A stretch of DNA of 64,000 nucleotides from Pseudalgibacter alginicilyticus (GTDB taxonomy: Bacteria > Bacteroidota > Bacteroidia > Flavobacteriales > Flavobacteriaceae), in contig NZ_CP012898.1 of the NCBI RefSeq assembly GCF_001310225.1, positions 3,776,001 to 3,840,000 of the forward strand. The letters are read 5' to 3'. A program made the position numbers and the translations under genes. This document shows, one piece after another, positions 45,146-52,874 of the stretch; the stretch's first letter is position 1, and each line of letters begins with the position of its first letter. A model generated the notes under the pieces. It had not been told where the DNA came from and did not search any database. It was given only the letters and a program-made list of their open reading frames with translations.

Positions 45146-45799
45146 TTGATAGACGATTTAGAATACAATACAGAGCGTGAACATTTAATTATACCTGAAT
45201 ATGGACGTCATATGCAGAAAATGATTAATCATGCAAAAACCCGTGAAACCAAAGAAGAACGCGAAAAACTTGCCAAGTCAATTATTGCAGTAATGGGTAA
45301 TTTACAACCACATTTACGAGATGTTCCAGATTTTCAGCATAAGCTTTGGGATCAACTTTTTATTATGGCTAATTTTGAATTAGATGTAGATTCTCCATAT
45401 CCAAAACCATCAAAAGATGAATTAGAAGAACGTCCAGAACCTCTTAATTATCCGCAAAATTTCCCAAAATATCGTTTTTATGGCAACAATATAAAAACAA
45501 TGATTGATGTAGCTAATACTTGGGAAGAAGGTGATCTTAAAGAAGCGCTTATATATACCATTGCAAATCACATGAAAAAGTGTTTTTTGAATTGGAATAA
45601 AGATACGGTGGAAGATGCTGTTATTTATAACCATTTATATGAGCTCTCTGGAGGCAAAATAAATTTAAAAAATTCAGAAGAAGATTTATCAGACGCAACG
45701 AGTTTGATGCGTTCTAAGAATAAATTTTCTAATAATAACAATACTAAGAAAGGGCATCATAAAAAGAATACGAATAACAGACAAAGAAAGCGCTATTAG
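45146..45799 (+). CDS. DUF4290 family protein
   Basis: The 217-residue protein begins at TTG 45146. The family start LEYNTEREHLIIPEYGRHMQKMI follows within four residues, and there is no nearby ATG in frame. It is helical, with a conserved core (FQHKLWDQLFIMANFELDVDSPYP; PLNYPQNFPKYRFYGNNIKTMID) and a basic low-complexity tail after about residue 185 rich in Asn, Lys and His. The tail suggests nucleic acid or membrane-surface contact (inference). It lies six bases before murA, as in other Bacteroidota, so a link to cell-wall synthesis is plausible but unproven. Confidence 0.88.
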   Translation: MIDDLEYNTEREHLIIPEYGRHMQKMINHAKTRETKEEREKLAKSIIAVMGNLQPHLRDVPDFQHKLWDQLFIMANFELDVDSPYPKPSKDELEERPEPLNYPQNFPKYRFYGNNIKTMIDVANTWEEGDLKEALIYTIANHMKKCFLNWNKDTVEDAVIYNHLYELSGGKINLKNSEEDLSDATSLMRSKNKFSNNNNTKKGHHKKNTNNRQRKRY

Positions 45800-45805
45800 T
45801 ACAGT

Positions 45806-47116
45806 ATGGGAACATTCAAAATTGAAGGTGGTCACCGACTAAAAGGAAAGATACAACCTCAAGGAGCCAAAAATGAAGCATTACAAATTTTGTGTGCTGT
45901 TTTATTAACTCCAGAACTTATTACAATTAATAACATTCCTGATATTGTAGATGTTAATAAGCTTATAAGTCTATTAATAAAGTTAGGTGTTAAGGTTGAA
46001 AAATTAGCTAAAGGAAGTTATACGTTTCAGGCTGATGATGTTAATTTAAAATATTTAGAGTCCGATGAGTTTAAAGTAGATGGGCGTGGATTACGAGGTT
46101 CTATAATGATTGTAGGCCCTTTATTGGCACGTTTTGGTAAAGGTTATATTCCTAAGCCTGGAGGCGATAAAATTGGACGTCGTCGTTTAGATACACATTT
46201 TGAAGGCTTAATAAAATTAGGGGCTAAATTTAGATACAGCAGGGAAGATCAATTTTATGGCGTTGAAGCTGAAAAACTAAAAGGCACTTATATGCTTTTA
46301 GAGGAAGCATCAGTTACTGGTACAGCTAATATTGTTATGGCAGCTGTTTTAGCAGAAGGACAAACCACTATTTACAATGCGGCTTGCGAACCTTATTTGC
46401 AGCAATTGTGTAAAATGCTGAACAGAATGGGAGCTAAAATTAGTGGTGTAGGTTCTAATATGTTGATTATAGATGGTGTTGAAAAATTAGGAGGAACAGA
46501 GCACACGATGTTGCCAGATATGATTGAAATTGGAAGTTGGATTGGTTTGGCAGCGATGACTAAAAGTGAGTTAACCATAACCAATGTTTCATGGAACGAT
46601 TTAGGCTTGATTCCTGAAACTTTTAGGAAGTTGGGCATAACTGTTGAAAAGCAAGGTGATGATATTCATATACCAGCGCATACTGATGGTTATGAAATAC
46701 AAAGTTTTATTGATGGATCTATTTTAACGATATCTGACGCTCCATGGCCAGGATTTACTCCAGATTTATTGAGTATAATTTTGGTAGTAGCCACACAAGC
46801 TAGAGGCAGTGTTTTGATACATCAAAAAATGTTTGAAAGTAGGTTGTTTTTTGTTGATAAATTGATTGATATGGGAGCAAAAATTATTTTGTGTGATCCG
46901 CATCGTGCAACGGTAATTGGTCATGATTTTAAATCAACTTTAAAAGCAACCACTATGACCTCACCAGATATTCGTGCTGGGGTTTCATTATTAATTGCAG
47001 CATTATCGGCAAAAGGAACATCAACCATTCAGAATATTGAACAAATTGATCGTGGTTACGAAAATATAGATGAGCGTTTACGTGCTATTGGATCGCATAT
47101 AGAGCGAGTAGAATAG
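45806..47116 (+). CDS. murA: UDP-N-acetylglucosamine 1-carboxyvinyltransferase (MurA)
   Basis: The 436-residue enzyme transfers enolpyruvate from PEP to UDP-GlcNAc, the first committed step of peptidoglycan synthesis. Landmarks are K22-N23 (GAKNEAL), RGLRGSIMIVGPLLARFG, RRRLDTHFEGL, the GGTEHTMLPDMIEIGSWI core, and DIRAGVSLLIAAL near the C-terminus. The mobile active-site loop reads PKPGGDKIG, so residue 121 is Asp where E. coli MurA has Cys115, the residue alkylated by fosfomycin. Asp at this site is known from other lineages and gives insensitivity. The gene follows DUF4290 by six bases and ends at a bidirectional terminator. Confidence 0.97.
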   Translation: MGTFKIEGGHRLKGKIQPQGAKNEALQILCAVLLTPELITINNIPDIVDVNKLISLLIKLGVKVEKLAKGSYTFQADDVNLKYLESDEFKVDGRGLRGSIMIVGPLLARFGKGYIPKPGGDKIGRRRLDTHFEGLIKLGAKFRYSREDQFYGVEAEKLKGTYMLLEEASVTGTANIVMAAVLAEGQTTIYNAACEPYLQQLCKMLNRMGAKISGVGSNMLIIDGVEKLGGTEHTMLPDMIEIGSWIGLAAMTKSELTITNVSWNDLGLIPETFRKLGITVEKQGDDIHIPAHTDGYEIQSFIDGSILTISDAPWPGFTPDLLSIILVVATQARGSVLIHQKMFESRLFFVDKLIDMGAKIILCDPHRATVIGHDFKSTLKATTMTSPDIRAGVSLLIAALSAKGTSTIQNIEQIDRGYENIDERLRAIGSHIERVE

Positions 47117-47160
47117 CTTTTTGTTTTTATATGAGCATTCTAATTTTTGAATTTAAAATA

Positions 47161-47190
47161 AAAAAAATCCTGCTTTATGCAGGATTTTTT
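47161..47190. terminator. Bidirectional terminator between murA and photolyase genes
   Basis: AAAAAATCCTGC (47162-47173) pairs with GCAGGATTTTTT (47179-47190) around a five-base loop. It has A/T runs on both flanks, so it can terminate convergent transcripts from either side. Confidence 0.88.
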
Positions 47191-47224
47191 TAGTATGCAT
47201 CTCTAAGTCTTAAGTTTTGTTGAG

Positions 47225-48532
47225 TTAGGAATTCAGAGCAGCTTTATAAGTCTGTAAACAGCGTTCGCGAGCAAATTTATGTTCCACAATAGGTGGAGGA
47301 TAAGTGAGTTCTTGAAAATCTGGCACCCATTTTTTTATATATTCTAAATTTTTATCAAATTTTTCAATTTGTGTTGTAGGGTTAAAAATTCTAAAATAAG
47401 GAGCAGCATCAACACCGCAGCCAGCTACCCATTGCCAATTTCCTATATTATTGGCCATATCATAATCATGTAGTTTTTCAGCAAAATAAGCTTCGCCCCA
47501 ACGCCAATCAATAAGCAGGTGTTTGCAAAGAAAACTACCAACTAACATACGCACACGGTTGTGCATGAATCCTGTTTGATTTAGTTGTCGCATCCCAGCA
47601 TCTACCATTGGATATCCAGTTTTGCCTTCACACCAAGCTTTGAATTCAGTATGATTATTTCTCCAAACAATTTGGTCATACTTGGGTTTAAAACTTTTTG
47701 TTTGGGTTTGTGGAAAATGCCAAAGAATTTGCATGAAAAATTCTCGCCAAATTAATTCTTTCCAAAAAGTTTCATCGGTTTCTGTAATGGCCTTTTTAAT
47801 CATTTTACGGTTGCTAACAGTTCCAAAACGCAAATGAGGTCCTAATTTTGATGTGTTATCTTTTGCTGGGAAATTTCGTGTAGCTTCATAGTTTTGAATT
47901 AATGTAGGTGTTACAAGATAAGGAGCTATGTGTTGTTCTGATTTTATAAAACCGATATCTGATAAACTTAAATTAGGGAATGAAATATTTGAAATTAAAT
48001 TATTTAATATGTCTTCTGAGGGAAATAATTTGAAATCTAATTTTTTAAAAGTTTCTTTCCATCGTTTCATATAAGGTGTGTAGACTAAATATGGCTTTCC
48101 GTCACTTTTTATTATATCATTTTTTTCAAAAACAACTTGATCTTTGTAAGTTTTAAAATCGATGTTTTTTTTGTTTAATAAGGTTTTTATTTCTTGGTCG
48201 CGCCTTATAGCATAGGGTTCATAATCATGATTGCTAAAAACTGTTTTGATATTATAACGGTTTAGTAGTTCCTTATATATTTCAATAGGTTTTCCATAAA
48301 ACATGGCAATACCACTACTAAATTCAGCATGTAATTTTTTGTTTATATTTTGAAGTGTTGTATGAATAAAAGCAACCCGTGCATCATTTTTATGTAAACT
48401 TTCTAAAATTTCTGAATCAAAAATAAAAATAGGAAGCACTTTGTCTTTTTCTTTTAAGGCTTCATATAATGCACGATTATCATCCAATCTTAAATCGCGT
48501 CGATACCAGAAAATAGTTATGGGTTGTTTCAT
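47225..48532 (-). CDS. phr: Deoxyribodipyrimidine photolyase (CPD class I/cryptochrome family)
   Basis: The 435-residue protein has an N-terminal antenna domain (ITIFWYRRDLRLDDNRALYEAL; VFSNHDYEPYAIRRD) and a C-terminal FAD domain. The latter has WKELIWREFFMQILWHFP, the substrate-site segment GKTGYPMVDAGMRQLNQTGFMHNRVRM and DWRWGEAYFAEKLHDYDMANNIGNWQWVAG with the electron-transfer Trp residues. It repairs UV-induced pyrimidine dimers with light. It is the last gene of a minus-strand operon with an SRPBCC protein and TspO, a combination that fits a light-stress regulon. Confidence 0.93.
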   Translation of the reverse strand: MKQPITIFWYRRDLRLDDNRALYEALKEKDKVLPIFIFDSEILESLHKNDARVAFIHTTLQNINKKLHAEFSSGIAMFYGKPIEIYKELLNRYNIKTVFSNHDYEPYAIRRDQEIKTLLNKKNIDFKTYKDQVVFEKNDIIKSDGKPYLVYTPYMKRWKETFKKLDFKLFPSEDILNNLISNISFPNLSLSDIGFIKSEQHIAPYLVTPTLIQNYEATRNFPAKDNTSKLGPHLRFGTVSNRKMIKKAITETDETFWKELIWREFFMQILWHFPQTQTKSFKPKYDQIVWRNNHTEFKAWCEGKTGYPMVDAGMRQLNQTGFMHNRVRMLVGSFLCKHLLIDWRWGEAYFAEKLHDYDMANNIGNWQWVAGCGVDAAPYFRIFNPTTQIEKFDKNLEYIKKWVPDFQELTYPPPIVEHKFARERCLQTYKAALNS

Positions 48533-48545
48533 TTAAGACATTTTT

Positions 48546-49010
48546 TTAATGATACACCCCAAAAAGTTCTATTAATTTTTTTTCTCTATAATTAAAAATT
48601 TCTTCTAATTTTGGTTTTACTAATGTAGGATGGGCTAATTGCCCAAGTAAGCCAAATGGTAATTTGTAATCAATAATGTCTTCCATTTCTATTCCGCCTT
48701 CAATATCTTTAATAAAATGCTTATGATGCCATAAGGCATAAGGTCCAAAACGCTGTTCATCAACAAAATAATGTTTGTTAACAACATGCGTTATTTCGGT
48801 TACCCATTTTGTTTTTAGTCCTAAAATAGGTGTTACCATGTATTGAATAATCTGACCTGCATACATAGGCTTTTCTGTTCCTGAAAGTATATGAAACCCC
48901 ATATAGTCTGGTGTAATAGTTTTAAGGTTGTTAGGGTTTGATAAAAAATTCCATGCCACATTTAATGTAATAGGTAATTTTTGTTTTTTATGCAGCCTGT
49001 ATATTTTCAT
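48546..49010 (-). CDS. SRPBCC-family protein
   Basis: The 154-residue protein is a single START/polyketide-cyclase-like domain: KKQKLPITLNVAWNFLSNPNNLKTITPDYMGF at the start, then WVTEITHV, QRFGPYALWHHKHF and DIIDYKLPFGLLGQLAHP. Homologues are often labelled cell-division inhibitor (SulA-like) on weak grounds; I would not claim that. It binds an unknown hydrophobic ligand. It sits 13 bases before the photolyase gene and is commonly linked with it in Flavobacteria. Confidence 0.85.
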   Translation of the reverse strand: MKIYRLHKKQKLPITLNVAWNFLSNPNNLKTITPDYMGFHILSGTEKPMYAGQIIQYMVTPILGLKTKWVTEITHVVNKHYFVDEQRFGPYALWHHKHFIKDIEGGIEMEDIIDYKLPFGLLGQLAHPTLVKPKLEEIFNYREKKLIELFGVYH

Positions 49011-49061
49011 TGTTTTTGGTTTCTAATTTCAAATACTAAGTATAGAGTAGAGCTGTTTTCT

Positions 49062-49595
49062 TTAATTATATAAAACAATATAGGCATTTAGCGAAGTTGC
49101 AATGTATAACCAAAAGAAGTAGGGAAGAATTAAAATACTTTTAATTTTTAGTTCATTTGTAAATGAAAATAAAAAGAAGGCTACAATAAATGTAAGTATT
49201 AAAATAACAGTAAGCCCTAAGCCTATATAATGCTGATTGAAAAATAAATAATTCCAAATAACATTAAGGATAAGTTGTATGATAAATAATGTTATAACCT
49301 TGGAGTTGGGTAAGGCTTTATATAAATATGCCATGTACACAGAAAAGCAAATCATTACGGTTGTCCAGGCAACACCAAATACCCAGCCAGATGGCGTCCA
49401 AGGGGCTTTATTGAGTTTGTTGTACCAATCAGATTGTGGGCCGTTGCCCATAAGCCAACTACCAACAGCTAAAGCTCCAAAATTAATAACCAAAAAAACG
49501 ATTATGTATTTGTAGAGTTTCATTGTGCCATTTAAAAAAGATTGTCCGTAATCACTTATTTTATTTATGTTGGATAAGTTTTGATTTGCTTCCAA
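49062..49595 (-). CDS. tspO: TspO/MBR family membrane protein
   Basis: The 177-residue protein has five membrane helices and the family landmarks WYNKLNKAPWTPSGWVFGVAWT and the Trp/Asn-rich IWNYLFFNQHYIGLG. TspO proteins bind porphyrins and similar ligands and are connected with light and oxygen responses. The first 20 residues (ANQNLSNINKISDYGQSF) form a hydrophilic extension before the first helix; a start at the internal Met of GTMKLYKYIIV is possible. It lies in the photolyase operon, 21 bases after the small coiled-coil gene. Confidence 0.9.
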   Translation of the reverse strand: MEANQNLSNINKISDYGQSFLNGTMKLYKYIIVFLVINFGALAVGSWLMGNGPQSDWYNKLNKAPWTPSGWVFGVAWTTVMICFSVYMAYLYKALPNSKVITLFIIQLILNVIWNYLFFNQHYIGLGLTVILILTFIVAFFLFSFTNELKIKSILILPYFFWLYIATSLNAYIVLYN

Positions 49596-49616
49596 TAGTG
49601 ATTGTTTATTAAATTA

Positions 49617-49832
49617 TTAAGGCCTTCCTTTTAAACGCTTTTCAATTTTTTGTTTAACAGCAGTAAGTCGCTTCATTAATTCCATGATTTCAGGATCTTT
49701 ATCTTTTTTATATATATCGTTTAAACTCAAAATAAGATCTTTAACTTCTCTTGAAGCTTCAATGCGTTCGCTAGTAGTTTTAAAAGTTTGTTTACGTTCA
49801 GCAAATTCTTCTGCTTGTTCAATTATCTTCAT
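49617..49832 (-). CDS. Small coiled-coil protein, unrecognised
   Basis: The 71-residue, highly charged protein is predicted from its heptads to be almost entirely helical (EQAEEFAERKQTF..., DPEIMELMKRLTAVKQKIEKRLKGRP). It has no signal peptide or membrane segment. It is the first gene of the minus-strand photolyase operon, 21 bases before tspO. It may be an adaptor or small regulator; no family is recognised. Confidence 0.7.
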   Translation of the reverse strand: MKIIEQAEEFAERKQTFKTTSERIEASREVKDLILSLNDIYKKDKDPEIMELMKRLTAVKQKIEKRLKGRP

Positions 49833-50301
49833 GTTTCTATCTTTGTTCTAAATATTTAGTTTTTTTGGATAAAATTCTGATTTACCCACAATTTTCCAAT
49901 ATACTAAAATCTGTTAAACAACCATTTTATTTTATCAAATATTAAGTAAAATTTAGTATTTTAGAATTAGAAAAATTAATGAAATTTTAATTAAGTTCAA
50001 AATATATTTAATAGTTTCTAATTAATTGTTACATATTCTATAATCTGAAGTAAATTTAATGGTATGTAATATTTAATATTAGTTAACTGTTAGTTCGTTT
50101 CTTTTACCTATGACTATGTCGTAGATGATTTTCACTTCTCATCATAAATTACTACTAAAGTTTTAGTGTTGTTTCTTTGATGTTAAATTGTTAATGCGCA
50201 AGACTGTGTAATAATATATTTAAGGTTTTGTTAACAATAATAGAGTTTGTTATATTTAATTTTACCTGATTTTTAATTTAAAACTAATAATATTCAAAAA
50301 G
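49833..50301. other. Intergenic region without recognised content
   Basis: This 469-base divergent gap is very AT-rich. I see no open frame of interest, no RNA gene and no perfect TAnnTTTG box on either strand. It must hold promoters for the photolyase operon and the DUF2911 gene, but they do not match the consensus clearly. Confidence 0.5.
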
Positions 50302-51147
50302 ATGAAAAAGATTTTATTTATGGCTATGGTTTTTACATTTTCATTAAATGTAACAGCTCAAGTTACTACTCCTCAACCAAGTCCATTTGGTAAATTAGAA
50401 CAAAAAGTAGGGCTTACTGATGTTAGTATTGAGTATTCAAGACCAAGTATGCGGGGGCGTACAATTTTTGGAGATTTAGTTTCTTATGGAAAATTATGGC
50501 GTACAGGGGCTAATAAAAATACGATAATCACTTTTAGTGATGACGTTGTTATTGAAGGGCATACATTAAAAGCAGGTGCATATTCAATTTTTACTACGCC
50601 TAATGAAACTTCATGGGATGTTGTTTTTTATACAGACATAGAAAACTGGGGGACACCACAAAAATGGGATAATTCCAAAGTAGCTGTAAAAACGACTGTA
50701 AAATCATATCCTATTCCTTTTGATGTAGAAACTCTTACTATGGATGTTAATAGTATAAGTAATAATGGTGCCAAACTTGAAATTTTTTGGGAGAAAACAT
50801 ATGTGGCTATTCCTTTTGAGGTACCAACAGATAAAATTGTATCAAAGTCCATTGAAAAGGCAATGAAAGGAACGTCAGCAGAAGATTATTATGCAGCAGC
50901 GGTTTACTATTTAGAAGAAGGAAAAGACATAAAGAAAGCACAAGAATGGATGGAAAAAGCGATGTCTATGATTGAAAATCCAGCCTTTTATCAATTAAGA
51001 AAATTAGCATTGATATATGCAGAAGCAGGTAATAAAAAAGCGGCCATTGAAGCAGCTAAAAAATCTTTAGAAGGTTCTGAAAAAGTAGGAAATGCAGATT
51101 ATATAAAAATGAACAAAGCCTCTTTAAAAGAATGGGGAGCTTTGTAA
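50302..51147 (+). CDS. DUF2911 exported protein with TPR-like C-terminus
   Basis: The 281-residue protein has a signal peptide (about 1-19, NVTAQ). A DUF2911 domain at about 25-175 has QKVGLTDVSIEYSRPSMRGRTIFG, LWRTGANKNTIITFSDDVVIEG and AGAYSIFTTP. The last 90 residues form helical TPR-like repeats (AVYYLEEGKDIKKAQEWMEKAM). DUF2911 proteins are widespread exported proteins of Bacteroidota with no established function. The gene is monocistronic, with a strong terminator 36 bases downstream. Confidence 0.92.
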   Translation: MKKILFMAMVFTFSLNVTAQVTTPQPSPFGKLEQKVGLTDVSIEYSRPSMRGRTIFGDLVSYGKLWRTGANKNTIITFSDDVVIEGHTLKAGAYSIFTTPNETSWDVVFYTDIENWGTPQKWDNSKVAVKTTVKSYPIPFDVETLTMDVNSISNNGAKLEIFWEKTYVAIPFEVPTDKIVSKSIEKAMKGTSAEDYYAAAVYYLEEGKDIKKAQEWMEKAMSMIENPAFYQLRKLALIYAEAGNKKAAIEAAKKSLEGSEKVGNADYIKMNKASLKEWGAL

Positions 51148-51182
51148 TTTAAGTTTTAATTAAAACTTATTTTCTTGAAAAT

Positions 51183-51222
51183 AAAAACGCAACTGAACGC
51201 AACTGTTAAAGGTTGCGTTTTT
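51183..51222. terminator. Bidirectional terminator between DUF2911 and HAD genes
   Basis: AAAAACGCAAC at 51183-51193 pairs with GTTGCGTTTTT at 51212-51222. A second copy of AACGCAAC at 51197-51204 can pair with the same 3' arm, giving two alternative stems. A and T runs on both sides allow termination in both directions. Confidence 0.82.
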
Positions 51223-51223
51223 G

Positions 51224-51880
51224 TTATATAATGTTTAAGTCTTGAAAAGAGAAAATCAAGTGGTTTGGAGAATGTTTTTCTTCAACGTATTTGTAAGCAT
51301 CATTATGAATGTTTAAACCGCTATCAATGAGCCCAACAGTTTTCCAACCCAATTCGTTTGGAGTAATGAAGTCTTTTCTGAAATTATCAGCAATATAATA
51401 ATACTTGCAATTTTTAAACTTAGTTTCAACTAGCTGGAAGTTGTTTTTATGAGGTTTTTCAAAACCTGTTTCTTCAGATATAATAATTAAATCTAAAAAG
51501 GGTTCAATGTTTAATGCTTTTATTTTTTGTTTTTGTGTGGTAGATCTTCCGTCAGTTATTATAGCAATTTTGCCATTATTCTTTCTTATTTTTTCAAAAA
51601 CAGTAATAACATTTTTTTTAGGCTTAATTAGAGGTTTATGATTTCTGTAACTTTCAATCAGTTGATTTTTAGGCACAGCATAGGTTTCTGAAAGAAAATT
51701 AAAAACATTAAGTTGTTGTCTGTAACGGGAAAACATATTTACAAATAGTAATTCCCAATTATCTGGGTTTAACTGTTTAGAAATTTCTGTATATGCTGAC
51801 CTTAAAAAATCTATTTCATTATACAATGTGTCATCTAAATCAAAAACAAGAACCGTATTCTCATTAACTGTTATATCCAT
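51224..51880 (-). CDS. HAD-superfamily hydrolase
   Basis: From ATG 51880 the protein has 218 residues. A longer frame from 51925 would overlap the oxidoreductase gene and has no family support. HAD motifs are present: motif I VFDLDDTLYNE, motif II IITDGRS, motif III Lys in GFEKPHKNNF, and motif IV YIADNFRKDF. The last has Asn where the second acidic residue is often Asp, which is common in this superfamily. It is probably a sugar phosphatase or nucleotidase. It is the last gene of the PIG-L/SSS operon, 10 bases after the Gfo/Idh/MocA gene, which suggests dephosphorylation of a carbohydrate intermediate. Confidence 0.88.
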   Translation of the reverse strand: MDITVNENTVLVFDLDDTLYNEIDFLRSAYTEISKQLNPDNWELLFVNMFSRYRQQLNVFNFLSETYAVPKNQLIESYRNHKPLIKPKKNVITVFEKIRKNNGKIAIITDGRSTTQKQKIKALNIEPFLDLIIISEETGFEKPHKNNFQLVETKFKNCKYYYIADNFRKDFITPNELGWKTVGLIDSGLNIHNDAYKYVEEKHSPNHLIFSFQDLNII

Positions 51881-51890
51881 AAAAAAATTA

Positions 51891-52874
51891 TTAATAGTTA
51901 AGTTTAATAATTTTTCGTACTTCATCCAAAGTTTTTATCAACTGTTTGCTAAAATTAAAAGACATGATATCACTTTCCGTCTTTTCTTGAATCAACAGTT
52001 CATTAAAGTGTATGGCTTCGTAATTATAGCCTATGGTTTTGTAATTAAAATCGATGGTTTCTTCTTTTTCATTTGTGGTAATTGTAACGGTTGAAGGGGA
52101 ATGAAACTGGGTATTAATTTTAATTGTTCCATTTTCACAATAAAAGATAGCTTGAGTAGGTGTGTCTTCTAACAAAGTACTTTTTAAATCTGCAATAACT
52201 CCGTTTTTATAATTAAAAGACATGTTACACGACGCATCAATACCATTTTCAAAAAAAGTAGCGTTTGCATTCATTGTTTCTGGTTTCCCTAATGTTGAAA
52301 GTGCTGCAAAAATAGGGTAGATGCCAATATCTAAAAGGCTGCCACCTCCTAATGATTTTTCAAAAAGTCTGGAATTGGTGTTAAATGCTCTATAGAAGCC
52401 AAAATCAGCTTCCATTTTTAATATATTCCCGTAAGTTTTATTTTGTAGTGCTTTTAAAACAAATTGATAATGAGGTAAAAAGTATGTCCAAAGAGCCTCC
52501 ATGAGTAATACGTTTTTTTCTTTGGCTTTTAAAATCATTTCATCTACTTCAATACCATTCATGGCAAATGGTTTTTCACATAAAACAGCAATACCATGTT
52601 CTAAACATAGAAGTGTATTTTCTTTGTGTAAAGCGTGGGGAGTAGCAATATAAACAGCATCAATGTTTTCGTCTTTTGCTAATGCTTCATAGTTGTTGTA
52701 AGCTTTTTTTGCGTTGTATTTTTTTGAAAAAGCATCCGCCTTTACTTGTGAGCGAGAAGCAACAGCATACAATTCAGAATTATCAATTGTCAATAAATCG
52801 GTTGCAAATTTGTTAGCAATATTTCCGAGGCCAATGATGCCCCAACGGATAATTTTATGATTTGAGTTGTTCAT
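51891..52874 (-). CDS. Gfo/Idh/MocA-family NAD(P)-dependent oxidoreductase
   Basis: The 327-residue enzyme has a Rossmann start (IRWGIIGLGNIANKFATDL), DAVYIATPHALHKEN, the family EKP motif (VLCEKPFAMN) and a C-terminal beta-sheet domain with GGGSLLDIGIYPIFAALSTLG. The His of the active site lies in PHALH. It is expected to oxidise or reduce a sugar or sugar alcohol. Its start lies 20 bases inside the 3' end of the SSS symporter gene, so the two are co-translated. It probably acts on the imported compound. Confidence 0.92.
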   Translation of the reverse strand: MNNSNHKIIRWGIIGLGNIANKFATDLLTIDNSELYAVASRSQVKADAFSKKYNAKKAYNNYEALAKDENIDAVYIATPHALHKENTLLCLEHGIAVLCEKPFAMNGIEVDEMILKAKEKNVLLMEALWTYFLPHYQFVLKALQNKTYGNILKMEADFGFYRAFNTNSRLFEKSLGGGSLLDIGIYPIFAALSTLGKPETMNANATFFENGIDASCNMSFNYKNGVIADLKSTLLEDTPTQAIFYCENGTIKINTQFHSPSTVTITTNEKEETIDFNYKTIGYNYEAIHFNELLIQEKTESDIMSFNFSKQLIKTLDEVRKIIKLNY

